A stretch of 39,938 bases of DNA from Gimesia sp. (GCF_040219335.1 NZ_JAVJSQ010000013.1:1-39938), one strand, 5' to 3'; positions 30,705 to 39,580 are shown, numbered from the stretch's first letter. Notes: generated from the letters alone by a model not told the origin. Numbers and translations: made by a program.

Positions 30705-32494
30705 ACTACAATACCACACTGGAATCGACTCGTAACACTAACTCAGGGATCTATCAGTCTTGTTTGCAGCCAGTCCATAGATTTGATCCTTCGATGTTTT
30801 CGGGCTTAGATTTAGAGTCGGGTTTCAATGCTGCTACAACTACATTCTGTCCGGAACTCCAAAAGCCCGAAATACACAGGCAGATACCTCATTTCGCGGA
30901 ATTACTGTATTTATGGAGAAGCTCACCCCACGATCAAAATGATTGGATCGGGTATTTTGCAGGGAGTCTGCAAGAAACTCCTGAAGATCTTTTCCCTGAG
31001 GAATTCGAAATTGAAGCGTTACTCGAAAAAAACGAAATCCTCTCCGGATCCAGAATCAACTCCAATTTAGGGATAGCCTCTCAGTCCGAATCAACGCATC
31101 CCGGCATCAACTCATATATTTTGAGTATGTTTGCTGATCTGCAGGAAGAGATTCCGGGAGATTATTTTGAATTGAAAAAAAGCTTCACTGCTGAAACCTT
31201 GATTATGCGGAAAGCAACATTTTATCAGTTCATGGTATGGGTCTACCGGTTTATCGAGTTCAGCTTCGAGAAAATGAAATCAGCGGAATTTCTGATCCAG
31301 AATCCAGAAAAAGGGATAGAGGCTGTTGTAAACAGCTTATTTATCATCTGGTATCTGAAAAAGAATTGCACAATTTATGATCTAACATCCAGAACGAGTT
31401 ACGTGGGGGGGAGATATGAAACCCAGACATCTCAGATTCAGGTTTCGTTGGGATGTGTCAGTTACAACAGACAGGCAGATCAGAACCTGCTGGAAGCGTC
31501 ACGTACAGGCAGAATTGCCAGTGGTAGATTTGTGGAGGAACTTGAACATAAATTTGCTGTAAAACTGAATGTGAAACACGCAATTGCAGTTTGTAATGGC
31601 ACGTTAGCAGATGCAGTTGCCTTATCCGCCATCGCATTAAAAACAGGGCTCAACAATGTCATTGTGCCATCCCTGACATTCATCGCACAGGCTAATGCTA
31701 TAAGGCATGCGGGCCTGAATCCCATATTTCTAGATGTAGGAACTGATGGATTAATGGAGGATGTCGTGAACCTGGCAGAACGTAACCCGGCCATTCTCTA
31801 CCCAGTCCATCTGATGGGGAAGGTCTGTCGTTGGGTGAGCCAGCTCCAGGGAACTCTGCCTGTGCTGGAAGACGCATGCGAAGCTTTAGGAAGTCAGGTT
31901 GATGGGAGATACGCAGGTACGATGGGAATGGCAGGAACTTTTTCCATGTATGTGTCTCATTCCTTTACCTCTGGAGAAGGAGGAAGGATTGCTACTAATG
32001 ATGATGAAATCGCAGAACTTTGCAGATCAATCCGTGCACATGGACGCATGGGAGACAATGTAAATGAACGTTTTTGCTTTCCCCGATTGGGCTTTAATGC
32101 AAAAATGTCAAACATCCAGGCTGCATACGCAACTGCGCATATTGATGATTTTGATGAAATAATTGATAGCCGGAAGCAGGTCGTCAAGCAGCTGGCAGAC
32201 CGCTTGGGAGACGATTTTGGAGTTGCAACAAACGATATTGTCGCTCATGGCTTTCCGATAAGATACCCTGACCAAAAGTCACGCGATCATGCTTTGGAGG
32301 AGATCAGTAAATCTGGTGTTGAGTGTCGCCCCCTGTTTTCCAATATTGCTCGAGAACATTTTGGCACAAAGTCAGATTTCCCGAATGCGGAAGCGATTTC
32401 ATCGCAATATCTATATGTGCCTTGCCATCAGCGAATCGGCGAAAAAGATATCGAACGTATTTGCGGTTCTGTTTTGAGTTCACGCAATCTTTAG
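30701..32494 (+). CDS. DegT/DnrJ-fold PLP enzyme with Lys-to-His change, fused to DUF4422-like region
   Basis: About 597 residues if TTG 30701 (overlapping the previous stop) is the start; TTG 30764 and ATG 30794 are alternatives. The N-terminal about 250 residues resemble the DUF4422 glycosyltransferase-like family (FAELLYLWRSSPHDQNDWIGYF; AETLIMRKATFYQFMVWVYRF). The C-terminal half is DegT/DnrJ/EryC1: GRFVEELEHKFA, VPSLTFIAQANAIRHAGLNPIFLDV, DACEALGSQVDGRYAGT, GFNAKMSNIQAAYA. The usual Schiff-base Lys is replaced by His420 (MYVSHSFTSGEGG; codon 31958-31960), as in ColD- and E1-type 3-dehydratases (SFYPAHHxTxGEGG). So it is more likely a sugar deoxygenase than an aminotransferase. It follows two glycosyltransferases, suggesting a surface-glycan role. 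Confidence 0.8.
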   Translation: MNYNTTLESTRNTNSGIYQSCLQPVHRFDPSMFSGLDLESGFNAATTTFCPELQKPEIHRQIPHFAELLYLWRSSPHDQNDWIGYFAGSLQETPEDLFPEEFEIEALLEKNEILSGSRINSNLGIASQSESTHPGINSYILSMFADLQEEIPGDYFELKKSFTAETLIMRKATFYQFMVWVYRFIEFSFEKMKSAEFLIQNPEKGIEAVVNSLFIIWYLKKNCTIYDLTSRTSYVGGRYETQTSQIQVSLGCVSYNRQADQNLLEASRTGRIASGRFVEELEHKFAVKLNVKHAIAVCNGTLADAVALSAIALKTGLNNVIVPSLTFIAQANAIRHAGLNPIFLDVGTDGLMEDVVNLAERNPAILYPVHLMGKVCRWVSQLQGTLPVLEDACEALGSQVDGRYAGTMGMAGTFSMYVSHSFTSGEGGRIATNDDEIAELCRSIRAHGRMGDNVNERFCFPRLGFNAKMSNIQAAYATAHIDDFDEIIDSRKQVVKQLADRLGDDFGVATNDIVAHGFPIRYPDQKSRDHALEEISKSGVECRPLFSNIAREHFGTKSDFPNAEAISSQYLYVPCHQRIGEKDIERICGSVLSSRNL

Positions 32495-32795
32495 CTCAAG
32501 GACATTGACTGTTTACTTATCTGTTATCAATTATCGAGCAATAAATAAGGAACTTCCATCTGACAGAGAAAGAGAAAAAGTTTGACCTTCAGGCCCTGAA
32601 ACCGACTGATATAAAAACCACCAAAATGCTAATTCCAGTAGAAACACCACTAAGGTATTGTCCCCGTTCTCTGAAGAGAGCATAGTATAAACCTTTATTG
32701 CATTATATTTACACAAGTGGCTGTTATCATATCTCTTACAGCGATTGGCAGATTGGTCTGGGTTGATAGTAATAATTAATTAATAGCATCCAGAT
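32495..32795. other. Intergenic region between convergent genes
   Basis: AT-rich, no open frame of note and no strong hairpin with T-run. The flanking genes converge (plus 32494, minus 32796). I see nothing else. Confidence 0.5.
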
Positions 32796-33044
32796 CTACA
32801 AAACAGATCGAAACGTCAGTGTTTCCTGCAGATCCAGGTCGATCAGTTCCCGCACTCGCCGGCTGGCACAATCGCGTTTCTGGTCAATCAGCTGACTCGC
32901 GTATTGATGCCAGTCTTCTTCACGGTGGGGGCAGGTAAATCGATCATGCAGATGCCCAAGGCCGCCGACAGCTTCAGCAAAGCAGGTCGCTCCGTAACAG
33001 TTGCGGACAAAGTCGCATAAGGGGGGCTGACTCATTACGTTCAC
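32796..33044 (-). CDS. Small hypothetical protein coupled to the upstream large gene
   Basis: 82 residues; its ATG overlaps the stop of the 33041 gene by 4 bases (ATGA), a strong sign that both belong to one translationally coupled unit. The sequence has three Cys and several His (DFVRNCYGATCFAEAVGGLGHLHDRFTCPHREEDWHQY) and ends in a charged helix. This could be a small metal-binding protein. No family is recognised. Confidence 0.65.
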   Translation of the reverse strand: MNVMSQPPLCDFVRNCYGATCFAEAVGGLGHLHDRFTCPHREEDWHQYASQLIDQKRDCASRRVRELIDLDLQETLTFRSVL

Positions 33045-34843
33045 AGGTGAAGAGAAGAGAGAAGATCGCGTAACCTGGCCACAACGAATGGGGGAGCGGA
33101 CTGTAACACTTTCTGTAATTGAGAATGCCAGTACGAATATTCGTTTTTTATAAACTGGGAATAATTACCTTTTAGAATACGCCTGAGCAAAATAGGGTTT
33201 TCGCCTGCAGCAGCAGCCATAATACCGAAAGCAACCAATTCTCTCCGACGTACTTCAGTCATCTCTTCTTCTAACGCAGTGTCAATATACGCGTAAGGGA
33301 TAATGGTATCTAATATGCCTCGATTCCGAGCCTGATGTTCTCCCAGAAAATCGCTGAATTCACGGAATGCTTTAGTCTCCATCTGAGAAAGAACCCTTCG
33401 ATACCATTTTGGTGACTGAAGTAGTTGAATCACTCTCTGAGAAGGCAACGACTCGCTATATGTTATATTGTGAAGTAAGCTAGTTAGAATCTGTTGATTA
33501 TTTGTATCAAGTTCAAGGATCTCATTTAAGGATTCGGTAACATCCTGCTTTGTTTTTGTATTTTTCAGTGCGTCAATAACTGATTGTAGAGTATTTCTTG
33601 CCTGATTGTCTGTGAGTTGTTTTAAGACGCGCCGGGATATTTCTTTTACAGGTTCGTCATATATCCATATACGTGGTTTATGAGGATTTTCTACTGAATC
33701 AAATCGAAGACAACCTACGGAGAGTACTACAGCAAGTTGTAGTTGATGTGTACCTGATAATTCCACAGTCCCAAGAGACTCAACTTTTTTGAGAGACAAG
33801 GCTAATGCGTATGTCCATGGGGCCGGATGATGTAACACTACGTGGCGTGTTCGCGAAGATTCTCGACAAGGACGAGCAACTTCCCACATAAGTTCACTTG
33901 TTACGGCCAATTGTTTAATGTCTTTGAGTAACTCTGCTATCATTTCTTCAGTTTCACAGTAATCAGCGATAACATTTGTTACTTCCGAAGCCGCCCAAAA
34001 AGATTGACACAATAATTGATCATTTGTAAGGAGAGGTGTATTTAGCTCACATTGACGTAAAAAATGTTGTGTAAGAAATCCATGTATCAACCATAGTTTT
34101 GTCAACACATTTTCTTCTTCATGTTCTCTTGCTACGTCAAGAATTTGGCCGAATTGTGACCAAAATTCTGTTTTTTTATCGTTAGGAATCAATTCAGGAT
34201 TTTCAGCAAAAGCTCTACAGGCATGATATCTCCGAAATGTTATTCGATGTTGATTAGCCCATTTCCATACATCGGCCCATACCTGCGTCTCTTTAGTAGT
34301 GTCGCACCATCGTCTAAGTAGACTTCCTAAGGACAGATCTTCAATCAGCGGAAGATGTCCAAATTGAGCATCGTATGCATCTAGCGTGTGCTCTATTGAG
34401 TCTTCATTTATTAAAAGATTGAGTATGTTTAAACATTCATTGATTGGTAAACCTTCACCATGAATTGAGCTGAGATGACGTGTGTCCGGACGAACTATAT
34501 TATTCCAGTATTGATCTACGTCATCCATAAAGGAAGCTTGTAAGCACTGACGGAGTGCACCAATCTTTAGTTTAAAATCGGTGTCTAAACATTCGTAAAT
34601 TTCACATGCTGCAGGAAACCACTGCATAAAGTCATCGGAACTTGCGTTCGTTCGATTCTGATCGATTGTCTTAAGAGTGAGTGGCGAAAGTGGACAATTA
34701 TTTGAATGGTCCAGAAATGAAAGCACTGATTTTCGTATCTGAGATGAAGGGGAAAAAACTAATGGAGTGACATCTCCTGCAGTACCTTTAGATTTTCCTG
34801 CAATAACTTGATGTCCCCAAAAAACGTAAGGCCCTTTTTCCAT
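33041..34843 (-). CDS. Large hypothetical helical protein, 5' end cut by IS3
   Basis: About 600 residues from ATG 34843; the open frame continues into the IS3 up to 34909, but the first 18 codons there are IS sequence (IS end at 34855). There is no ribosome site before ATG 34843, so the gene has probably lost its true 5' end. The protein is soluble, charged and helical, with many Leu-rich helices and pairs such as LLRRWCDTTKE, AGENPILLRRILKGNY; no P-loop, nuclease or membrane motif is visible. With the small gene 32796 it may be the rear part of a larger operon, whose front has been removed. Function unknown. Confidence 0.65.
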   Translation of the reverse strand: MEKGPYVFWGHQVIAGKSKGTAGDVTPLVFSPSSQIRKSVLSFLDHSNNCPLSPLTLKTIDQNRTNASSDDFMQWFPAACEIYECLDTDFKLKIGALRQCLQASFMDDVDQYWNNIVRPDTRHLSSIHGEGLPINECLNILNLLINEDSIEHTLDAYDAQFGHLPLIEDLSLGSLLRRWCDTTKETQVWADVWKWANQHRITFRRYHACRAFAENPELIPNDKKTEFWSQFGQILDVAREHEEENVLTKLWLIHGFLTQHFLRQCELNTPLLTNDQLLCQSFWAASEVTNVIADYCETEEMIAELLKDIKQLAVTSELMWEVARPCRESSRTRHVVLHHPAPWTYALALSLKKVESLGTVELSGTHQLQLAVVLSVGCLRFDSVENPHKPRIWIYDEPVKEISRRVLKQLTDNQARNTLQSVIDALKNTKTKQDVTESLNEILELDTNNQQILTSLLHNITYSESLPSQRVIQLLQSPKWYRRVLSQMETKAFREFSDFLGEHQARNRGILDTIIPYAYIDTALEEEMTEVRRRELVAFGIMAAAAGENPILLRRILKGNYSQFIKNEYSYWHSQLQKVLQSAPPFVVARLRDLLSSLHL

Positions 34844-34889
34844 AATTCGATGACTGACGTGCCCCCACGAATGACACCAGTCACAAGAC

Positions 34890-35762
34890 TCAGTGTTCTT
34901 TTGTGTCAATGGCTGTTCTGCTCGCCTGTTGGAGCGGAGCGGAAGCAGGCGAGCAGAACAGCTTCGCTTCCGGTACCGGGGCTCTGTAGCCCAGTGAACT
35001 GTGCGGCCTGATGGAGTTGTAATCTCTTCTCCAGCGTTCGATCAGCACTTTGGCTTCCCATAACGTATCGAAGATTTCACCGTTGAGCAATTCATCTCTC
35101 AGTTTTCCGTTGAAGGATTCGATGTAACCATTCTCCCAGGGACTGCCTGGTTCAATGAACAAGGTTTTCACTTCAACCCTGCGAAGCCAGTCTCGAACCC
35201 GCTCTGCCGTGAACTCGGGACCATTATCACTGCGAATATGGTCCGGGACTCCACGACGCACAAACAGGTCACTGAGGCGTTCCAGTACACTTTCGCTGTT
35301 CAATCTCCTTTCCACATCAATACACAGGCACTCCCTGGTATATTCATCAAGCACAGTCAGCATCCGGAAGGCCCGGCCGTCGTGAGTCCGGCAATGCACA
35401 AAATCGTAGCTCCAGACATGATCCTGATGCCGGGGACGTAAACGGACACAGGAACCATCATTGAACCACAGTCGGCGACGTTTCGGCTGTTTTTGTGGGA
35501 CTTTCAGGCCTTCCTGTCGCCAGAGCCGTTCCACTCGCTTGTGATTCACCTTCCAGCCTCGCTGTCGCAACAGTTCTGTCACACGACGGTAACCATAACG
35601 ACCGTACTGGCTCGCCAGATCAATGATCTCCCGAACCAGCCGGGGTTCATCTGAGGGAACCACAGGCTGCCTCCGTTGCGTGGAACGGGATTGTCCCAGG
35701 ACACGACAGGCCCGGCGTTCCGAGACCTGATCATGTCCCAGGGAATCTCTTACGAAATTCAC
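34890..35762 (-). CDS. IS3 orfB (DDE transposase)
   Basis: 290 residues from GTG 35762, but the frame is open up to the frameshift site at 35792-35798 (LLSPSKRSKAVNFVRD...), so it is normally made as an OrfAB fusion. HTH_21 region SERRACRVLGQSRSTQRR; rve core with the DDE triad: DHVWSYDFVHCR (Asp), IRSDNGPEFTAERV (Asp), GSPWENGYIESFNGKLRDELL (Glu). The C-terminus, after HSSLGYRAPVPEA, is encoded by a stem-loop (34912-34962). Full length and undamaged, so the element may be active. Confidence 0.9.
   Translation of the reverse strand: MNFVRDSLGHDQVSERRACRVLGQSRSTQRRQPVVPSDEPRLVREIIDLASQYGRYGYRRVTELLRQRGWKVNHKRVERLWRQEGLKVPQKQPKRRRLWFNDGSCVRLRPRHQDHVWSYDFVHCRTHDGRAFRMLTVLDEYTRECLCIDVERRLNSESVLERLSDLFVRRGVPDHIRSDNGPEFTAERVRDWLRRVEVKTLFIEPGSPWENGYIESFNGKLRDELLNGEIFDTLWEAKVLIERWRRDYNSIRPHSSLGYRAPVPEAKLFCSPASAPLQQASRTAIDTKEH
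34912..34962. repeat. Perfect 17-bp inverted repeat at 3' end of IS3 orfB
   Basis: GCTGTTCTGCTCGCCTG (34912-34928) and its exact reverse complement (34946-34962) flank a 17-nt loop. It encodes the last residues of orfB. Like the palindrome at 8270-8301 it sits at the 3' edge of the transposase gene and may act as a terminator or mRNA stabiliser. Confidence 0.75.
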
Positions 35763-35785
35763 CGCCTTACTCCGTTTCGACGGGC

Positions 35786-36064
35786 TCAGTAGTTTCCCGA
35801 GGCGGCTTCCCGCAGAATGGCTTTATCCAGCTCCGACTCCGCCAGCAGTTTTTTGAGCCGGGCATTTTCCTTTTCCAACTCTTTCAGACGTTTGGCCTGA
35901 TCCATCCGCAAACCGCCATATTCACGACGCCACTTGTAGTATGTCTGCTGGTGAATTCCCAGTTTCTTGCACATCAGGGGAATCGTCATCCCCTGAGCGA
36001 GATGGACCTCCGCTTCCCGGAGTTTTGAAATGATCTGTTCGGATGAATGACGTTTGGTGGGCAT
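35786..36064 (-). CDS. IS3 orfA (HTH subunit)
   Basis: 92 residues: MPTKRHSSEQIISKLREAEVHL, an HTH (PLMCKKLGIHQQTYYKWRREYGGL) and a zipper (LKELEKENARLKKLLAESELDKAILREA). Just before the stop the minus strand reads G GGA AAC (plus 35792-35798) in the orfA frame, a classical X XXY YYZ -1 slippery heptamer that leads directly into the orfB frame. ATG 36064 has GGAGGAGGCAAC upstream. Confidence 0.9.
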   Translation of the reverse strand: MPTKRHSSEQIISKLREAEVHLAQGMTIPLMCKKLGIHQQTYYKWRREYGGLRMDQAKRLKELEKENARLKKLLAESELDKAILREAASGNY

Positions 36065-36139
36065 GTTGCCTCCTCCTCAATTGGGCCAGAATCCTGATTA
36101 GTATATCAAGTTCTGGACGCGGTTAAGGGGGCCAGGTCA

Positions 36140-36664
36140 CTATCCAGAAACTTTCAGTCACAACAACCCACCATAGGATGTCGGACACGATCTTCTAAAA
36201 GTCCGGACGAGTAACGGATGCCGGTGAAAGAATACATCGACTAGGCTGTCAGGCTGTCGTTGTATCACTGCGTTATTCGGATGACTCCTGAAAATCAGGA
36301 ACGGAGTTGAGTTATCCTGTATATCCTGGCTGGTTTCCGATTCCCCGTCTCCAGCCTTAAGCCTTTGAGCTTATAGGAACTGCTCAACATCCTCTCCTGC
36401 CGTCGATCTCACTGTCTGGTGACGATGCGGCGATGCTGACTGAATCTGTCTGCACATCTGGGTAACCCCTCACTTTCCCGCTTCAACTCTGAAGATGAAA
36501 CAAGCCAGATTCAACAGACATGATGACCAGGGCGAACAGGAGAATCTCATCGCTGGTATTGTCCCAGAACGTACATGAGTCATCAGGGGCAGGTAGCTGA
36601 CAAAACTTCAGAACCATAAAAAAGTGACAAAACACCACAGGTCTCATTCCAAAAGGAGGTGCCA
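36140..36664. other. Non-coding stretch between IS3 and recombinase module
   Basis: 525 bp with no credible open frame on either strand and no hairpin with T-run; the only feature at its end is the strong AAAAGGAGG (36651-36659) of the next gene. Part may be promoter or attachment-site sequence for the recombinase, but I see no specific signal. Confidence 0.4.
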
Positions 36665-36922
36665 ATGGCAGAACGTGAGAAAGTAAATAAGGAAATGCAA
36701 CCCAGCTACAGTAAGTGTAGTCAGGGGTATAGTGGGGCAACTTCCAGGGAGCGGTTGACGCAAATCTCTCATCTGGTAGCTGATGGCGACTTCAGTCCTC
36801 TCAGTAAACTTCCCCCCAAACAACTTCAAATCGTAATTCAGTTAGTTCGTGACAAACGACGCAAAAAAATGCTGCAGTTGCTGGCAAGAGTGATTTTTGA
36901 AGATTTGAAAAACAGCTGGTAG
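36665..36922 (+). CDS. Small basic protein upstream of the recombinase
   Basis: 85 residues from ATG 36665, set by AAAAGGAGG 5 bp upstream (the GTG at 36659 lies inside this ribosome site). A basic N-terminus is followed by two helices (SRERLTQISHLVADGDFSPLSKLPPKQLQIVIQLV, then RDKRRKKMLQLLARVIFEDL). The gene is on the same strand as the recombinase that starts 213 bp later. A recombination directionality factor or regulator is a possibility by position only; I do not recognise a family. Confidence 0.6.
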   Translation: MAEREKVNKEMQPSYSKCSQGYSGATSRERLTQISHLVADGDFSPLSKLPPKQLQIVIQLVRDKRRKKMLQLLARVIFEDLKNSW

Positions 36923-37134
36923 CCACTTTTATTTTAGGGCCTTAAGACGATGCCTGCCTGCCAGATTCAAACTTAAATCACTTTGAAAAAACCTGATGCG
37001 CACATGCCTACTGTGTGTCTGACGCGGTTCAGATCAGCGCCGAAACAGGTGCTGTAAATATCATCGGTATTTGAATTTAAGGCATATGCCAGGCGATTCT
37101 GTGCCGGAACGTCCAATAAAACAGGAGTGTTTCA

Positions 37135-38346
37135 ATGCTAAAAACAAAATTTGGCAGAAACCCAAACCCGCGGGTAGTCATTTATGCTCGAATGTCGAGC
37201 AGCAGGCAAAATCCAAGAAGCCCGGAGCAACAGATCGATACGATCACGGACACACTTAAACGTTTGGGGCTGAACTGGCAGGTAGTCGCCGTGTATCGGG
37301 ACGATGCCATCTCGGGTCGTTACTTTCGTAAGCGACCAGGATTTCAAAAGATGCTTCGGGAGCTAAAGTCAGGCGTTCTACGGGCTGATTATGTTCTTGT
37401 TGATACCTTCGAACGACTGTCTCGCTCTGAAAACAACGCTGAGATTCGTCGTATGTTGCTCAAGGCAGGTACGCTTGTCTTAACAGCAGATAGTCAATTT
37501 GCAGATCCGAATAGCGTGTCAGGACGCGCTTTGTCATTCATGGAGGCTTATCGTGCGTCTGAAGAATGTCGAACTAAAGCACATAATGTCTTACGCGGTA
37601 AAAAAGACGCCATTCGAGAAGGGAAATGGCCCGGTAGTTCTCCACCATTCGGATTCTATCTGAAGAATGTTATGGTGATCCGACATGGAGTTGAAGAATT
37701 GGATCACCGGATTCTGGTACCGATCCCGGAGTTGAAGTGGATCGTCGAGTTTATTTTTACCTTATCTGCACAGGAAAACTTTGGTCCCGTCCGCATCTGT
37801 AAAAAACTCAATAGCCATCCGGATATTCCGAGTCATCTGAAACCTTTCACGGAAGCCACAGTCGCCAGCATACTTCGCAATGAACTGTATTATGGTGAAA
37901 TGGTCTGGGGTAAAAACTGTACAGGGATTGAGGATGACGTAAGAGTCAAGCAGAGCATTCCAGAGGAAGAATGGGTAGTAAACTCGGAGTTCTGCGAACC
38001 CATCATTTCCAAGGAATTATGGCAGCAATCGATGCAGATGATTGAGTCACGTCGCCGAAGAGTGACGGCCCCAGATCCGGATGCCGATCATTCTGGGCTC
38101 CGCCCCCGCGGAGTGGCGCTGAAGTACCCACTATCTGGACTGGTCGTCTGCTCTTCCTGCGGACGAGCCATGGTTTCATCGGCCAGTTCTGCTTATACGA
38201 CCAAGGCCGGTGAGGTTCGTAGTTATGCTTCCTACGGTTGTCCAGGTTATCGTTCTGGAGCGTGCGACAATGATCGTCGGGTTCCCGAGTCCTGGTTGCG
38301 CGAAACCGTAATTCAACTCGTGAAGGACAGGCTGTTCCCTCAATAA
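37135..38346 (+). CDS. Large serine recombinase, N-terminal part
   Basis: 403 residues, ATG 37135 with CAGGAG 7 bp upstream. Resolvase domain (about 13-155) with catalytic Ser21 in VVIYARMSSSRQNPRSPEQQ, RDDAISGRYFRKRPGFQKML, DTFERLSRSENNAE; then the Recombinase domain (about 160-300; GKWPGSSPPFGFYL, PFTEATVASILRNELYYGEMVWGK) and a zinc beta-ribbon (VCSSCGRAM..YGCPGYRSGACDN). It stops right after the ribbon (LVKDRLFPQ), where normal members continue into a coiled coil; that continuation is found in the next ORF (38430). It probably mediates site-specific integration or excision of an element. Confidence 0.92.
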   Translation: MLKTKFGRNPNPRVVIYARMSSSRQNPRSPEQQIDTITDTLKRLGLNWQVVAVYRDDAISGRYFRKRPGFQKMLRELKSGVLRADYVLVDTFERLSRSENNAEIRRMLLKAGTLVLTADSQFADPNSVSGRALSFMEAYRASEECRTKAHNVLRGKKDAIREGKWPGSSPPFGFYLKNVMVIRHGVEELDHRILVPIPELKWIVEFIFTLSAQENFGPVRICKKLNSHPDIPSHLKPFTEATVASILRNELYYGEMVWGKNCTGIEDDVRVKQSIPEEEWVVNSEFCEPIISKELWQQSMQMIESRRRRVTAPDPDADHSGLRPRGVALKYPLSGLVVCSSCGRAMVSSASSAYTTKAGEVRSYASYGCPGYRSGACDNDRRVPESWLRETVIQLVKDRLFPQ

Positions 38347-38371
38347 AACCTGCAGTTATTTTTTCTTGAAA

Positions 38372-38398
38372 GGGGTGACGGTAAATCACCGTCACCCC
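38372..38398. repeat. Hairpin between the two recombinase ORFs
   Basis: GGGGTGACGGT (38372-38382) pairs perfectly with 38388-38398 around a 5-nt loop. It is followed by TCTAAAATC rather than a T-run, so it is a weak terminator at best; it could modulate the ratio of the two recombinase parts. Confidence 0.6.
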
Positions 38399-38429
38399 CT
38401 CTAAAATCGAAAGTGAAAGGACTCGACTG

Positions 38430-39494
38430 ATGAATCATAAATCGAAATTGATTGAATCAGCTGAATTTAATGAGTTAGTGAAATTAATTCAGAGGCAGTT
38501 CGAACAGGACTGCCCTGAGTTGTCTGTGAAAATCAGTAACCTGCAGTCTGAGTTGAAGCAGCTTGAACGACTGCGACAAGGATGGCAACGTTCTCTGGGA
38601 AATCCCGATCTGGCTCCCGAAACCCGATCTGCATTGGAGCAGGATATCGCCGATGCGGTTAAACAAGGATACGAGATCGAGAACAGGATTTCTGAACTGG
38701 AATCAGCAAGTTCGAAAACTCAAGAAGCATTAGATCCAGTAGCGATAGTAGAGAGGCTGGATAGTCTCGCTAAATTGCTGGAAGGTGATCATGCATCAGC
38801 GATGAACGTCGCTTTATCGCAACACATTGAAGGAATTTACTGTGATGATAACGGTGAAGTTGTTGTTCGCATGTGCCGGCTTGGTGCGCTGGCGAATCCG
38901 GAGGAGATGCTTCAGCTTCTCGCTAGACCAGATGTTGACGTTTCTGACAGTCAGGAGTCTGGAACTGAGGCGATCAGGAATAAGGGACGACGACGTACCA
39001 GGCGTAATCTGGGCGATCATTTTGAAGACGACGATGTCGCAGACTTCGCGAACGACTTTGCCATCGACCGCCACCGTTATTCACAACTGGGAGACGAATG
39101 GTTTACAGAAGACGTCTTTCACATACCGGATCGCCCTCCCTGCTGGTCAGCCGCACATGCACGTGAAGTCGCGGAATACAGGCTGGAGAATAAAGCTTCC
39201 ATGGAAGAAACTGTGGATCATTTCAAGAAGACAATGCCTACTATTCGTAAAGCATTAAAGTATGCGAAAGAGCATCATGGTATTGATGCGTTAGGTAAAG
39301 CCATCAGCCAGCCTTCCCGTCGGTATTGGGCAAAAGACCATGCACTTCAGGTGGCACAATTCTTCAGGCGTCCAGGGGCCAGTGTGAAGAAAGCGGAGGC
39401 AGTTTTCGGTAAATCACAACCAACACTGGCAAAAGCCAAACGCCTGGCAGTTGAAATCGAGAAATCGAAGGAAACGACTTCGAGTCCTGACTAA
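38430..39494 (+). CDS. Recombinase C-terminal partner: coiled coil plus tandem HTH-like repeats
   Basis: 354 residues, ATG 38430 with AAAGGA 9 bp upstream. Residues 1-100 are a long coiled coil (NLQSELKQLERLRQGWQRSL, EIENRISELE) like the segment that follows the zinc ribbon in large serine recombinases, then LDPVAIVERLDSLAKLLEGDHASAMNVALSQHIEGIYCDDNGEVVVRM (given in pieces), the usual recombinase C-terminal strand. After a basic/acidic linker, two similar 45-residue repeats (HAREVAEYRLENKASMEETV..TIRKALKYA and HALQVAQFFRRPGASVKKAE..TLAKAKRLA) look like DNA-binding helix-turn-helix units. So one recombinase seems divided into two polypeptides encoded 83 bp apart. Confidence 0.75.
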   Translation: MNHKSKLIESAEFNELVKLIQRQFEQDCPELSVKISNLQSELKQLERLRQGWQRSLGNPDLAPETRSALEQDIADAVKQGYEIENRISELESASSKTQEALDPVAIVERLDSLAKLLEGDHASAMNVALSQHIEGIYCDDNGEVVVRMCRLGALANPEEMLQLLARPDVDVSDSQESGTEAIRNKGRRRTRRNLGDHFEDDDVADFANDFAIDRHRYSQLGDEWFTEDVFHIPDRPPCWSAAHAREVAEYRLENKASMEETVDHFKKTMPTIRKALKYAKEHHGIDALGKAISQPSRRYWAKDHALQVAQFFRRPGASVKKAEAVFGKSQPTLAKAKRLAVEIEKSKETTSSPD

Positions 39495-39545
39495 TTTTTT
39501 ACTGCCGCTATGCTTTGCTGCTCTTCGGTAAGATGCTTCCTGTGT

Positions 39546-39580
39546 GACCAGCTGATGGTATTGTTAACTGTCAGCTGGTC
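39546..39580. repeat. Inverted repeat after the recombinase
   Basis: GACCAGCTGA (39546-39555) and TCAGCTGGTC (39571-39580) are exact reverse complements 15 bp apart. The CTGGTC/GACCAG core recurs in the hairpin at 39688. Candidate protein-binding site or part of an attachment site; function unknown. Confidence 0.5.

Larger units (their letters stand above)
34855..36139 (-). mobile_element. Apparently intact IS3-family insertion sequence
   Basis: 1285 bp. The ends are TGACGTGCCCCCAC at 34855 and, on the other strand, TGACCTGGCCCCC ending at 36139, imperfect inverted repeats of the same type as those of the 8.2-kb element. It has intact orfA and orfB with a -1 frameshift signal between them. 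No obvious 3-4-bp target duplication flanks it (TGAC on the left, CTAT on the right), so it may be the product of recombination rather than a simple insertion. It separates the gene at 33041 from its 5' region. Confidence 0.82.

Noticed and set aside
37071..37259. 62-codon frame overlapping the recombinase start
   Set aside because: It lacks a ribosome site, and it is a shadow of the recombinase 5' end.
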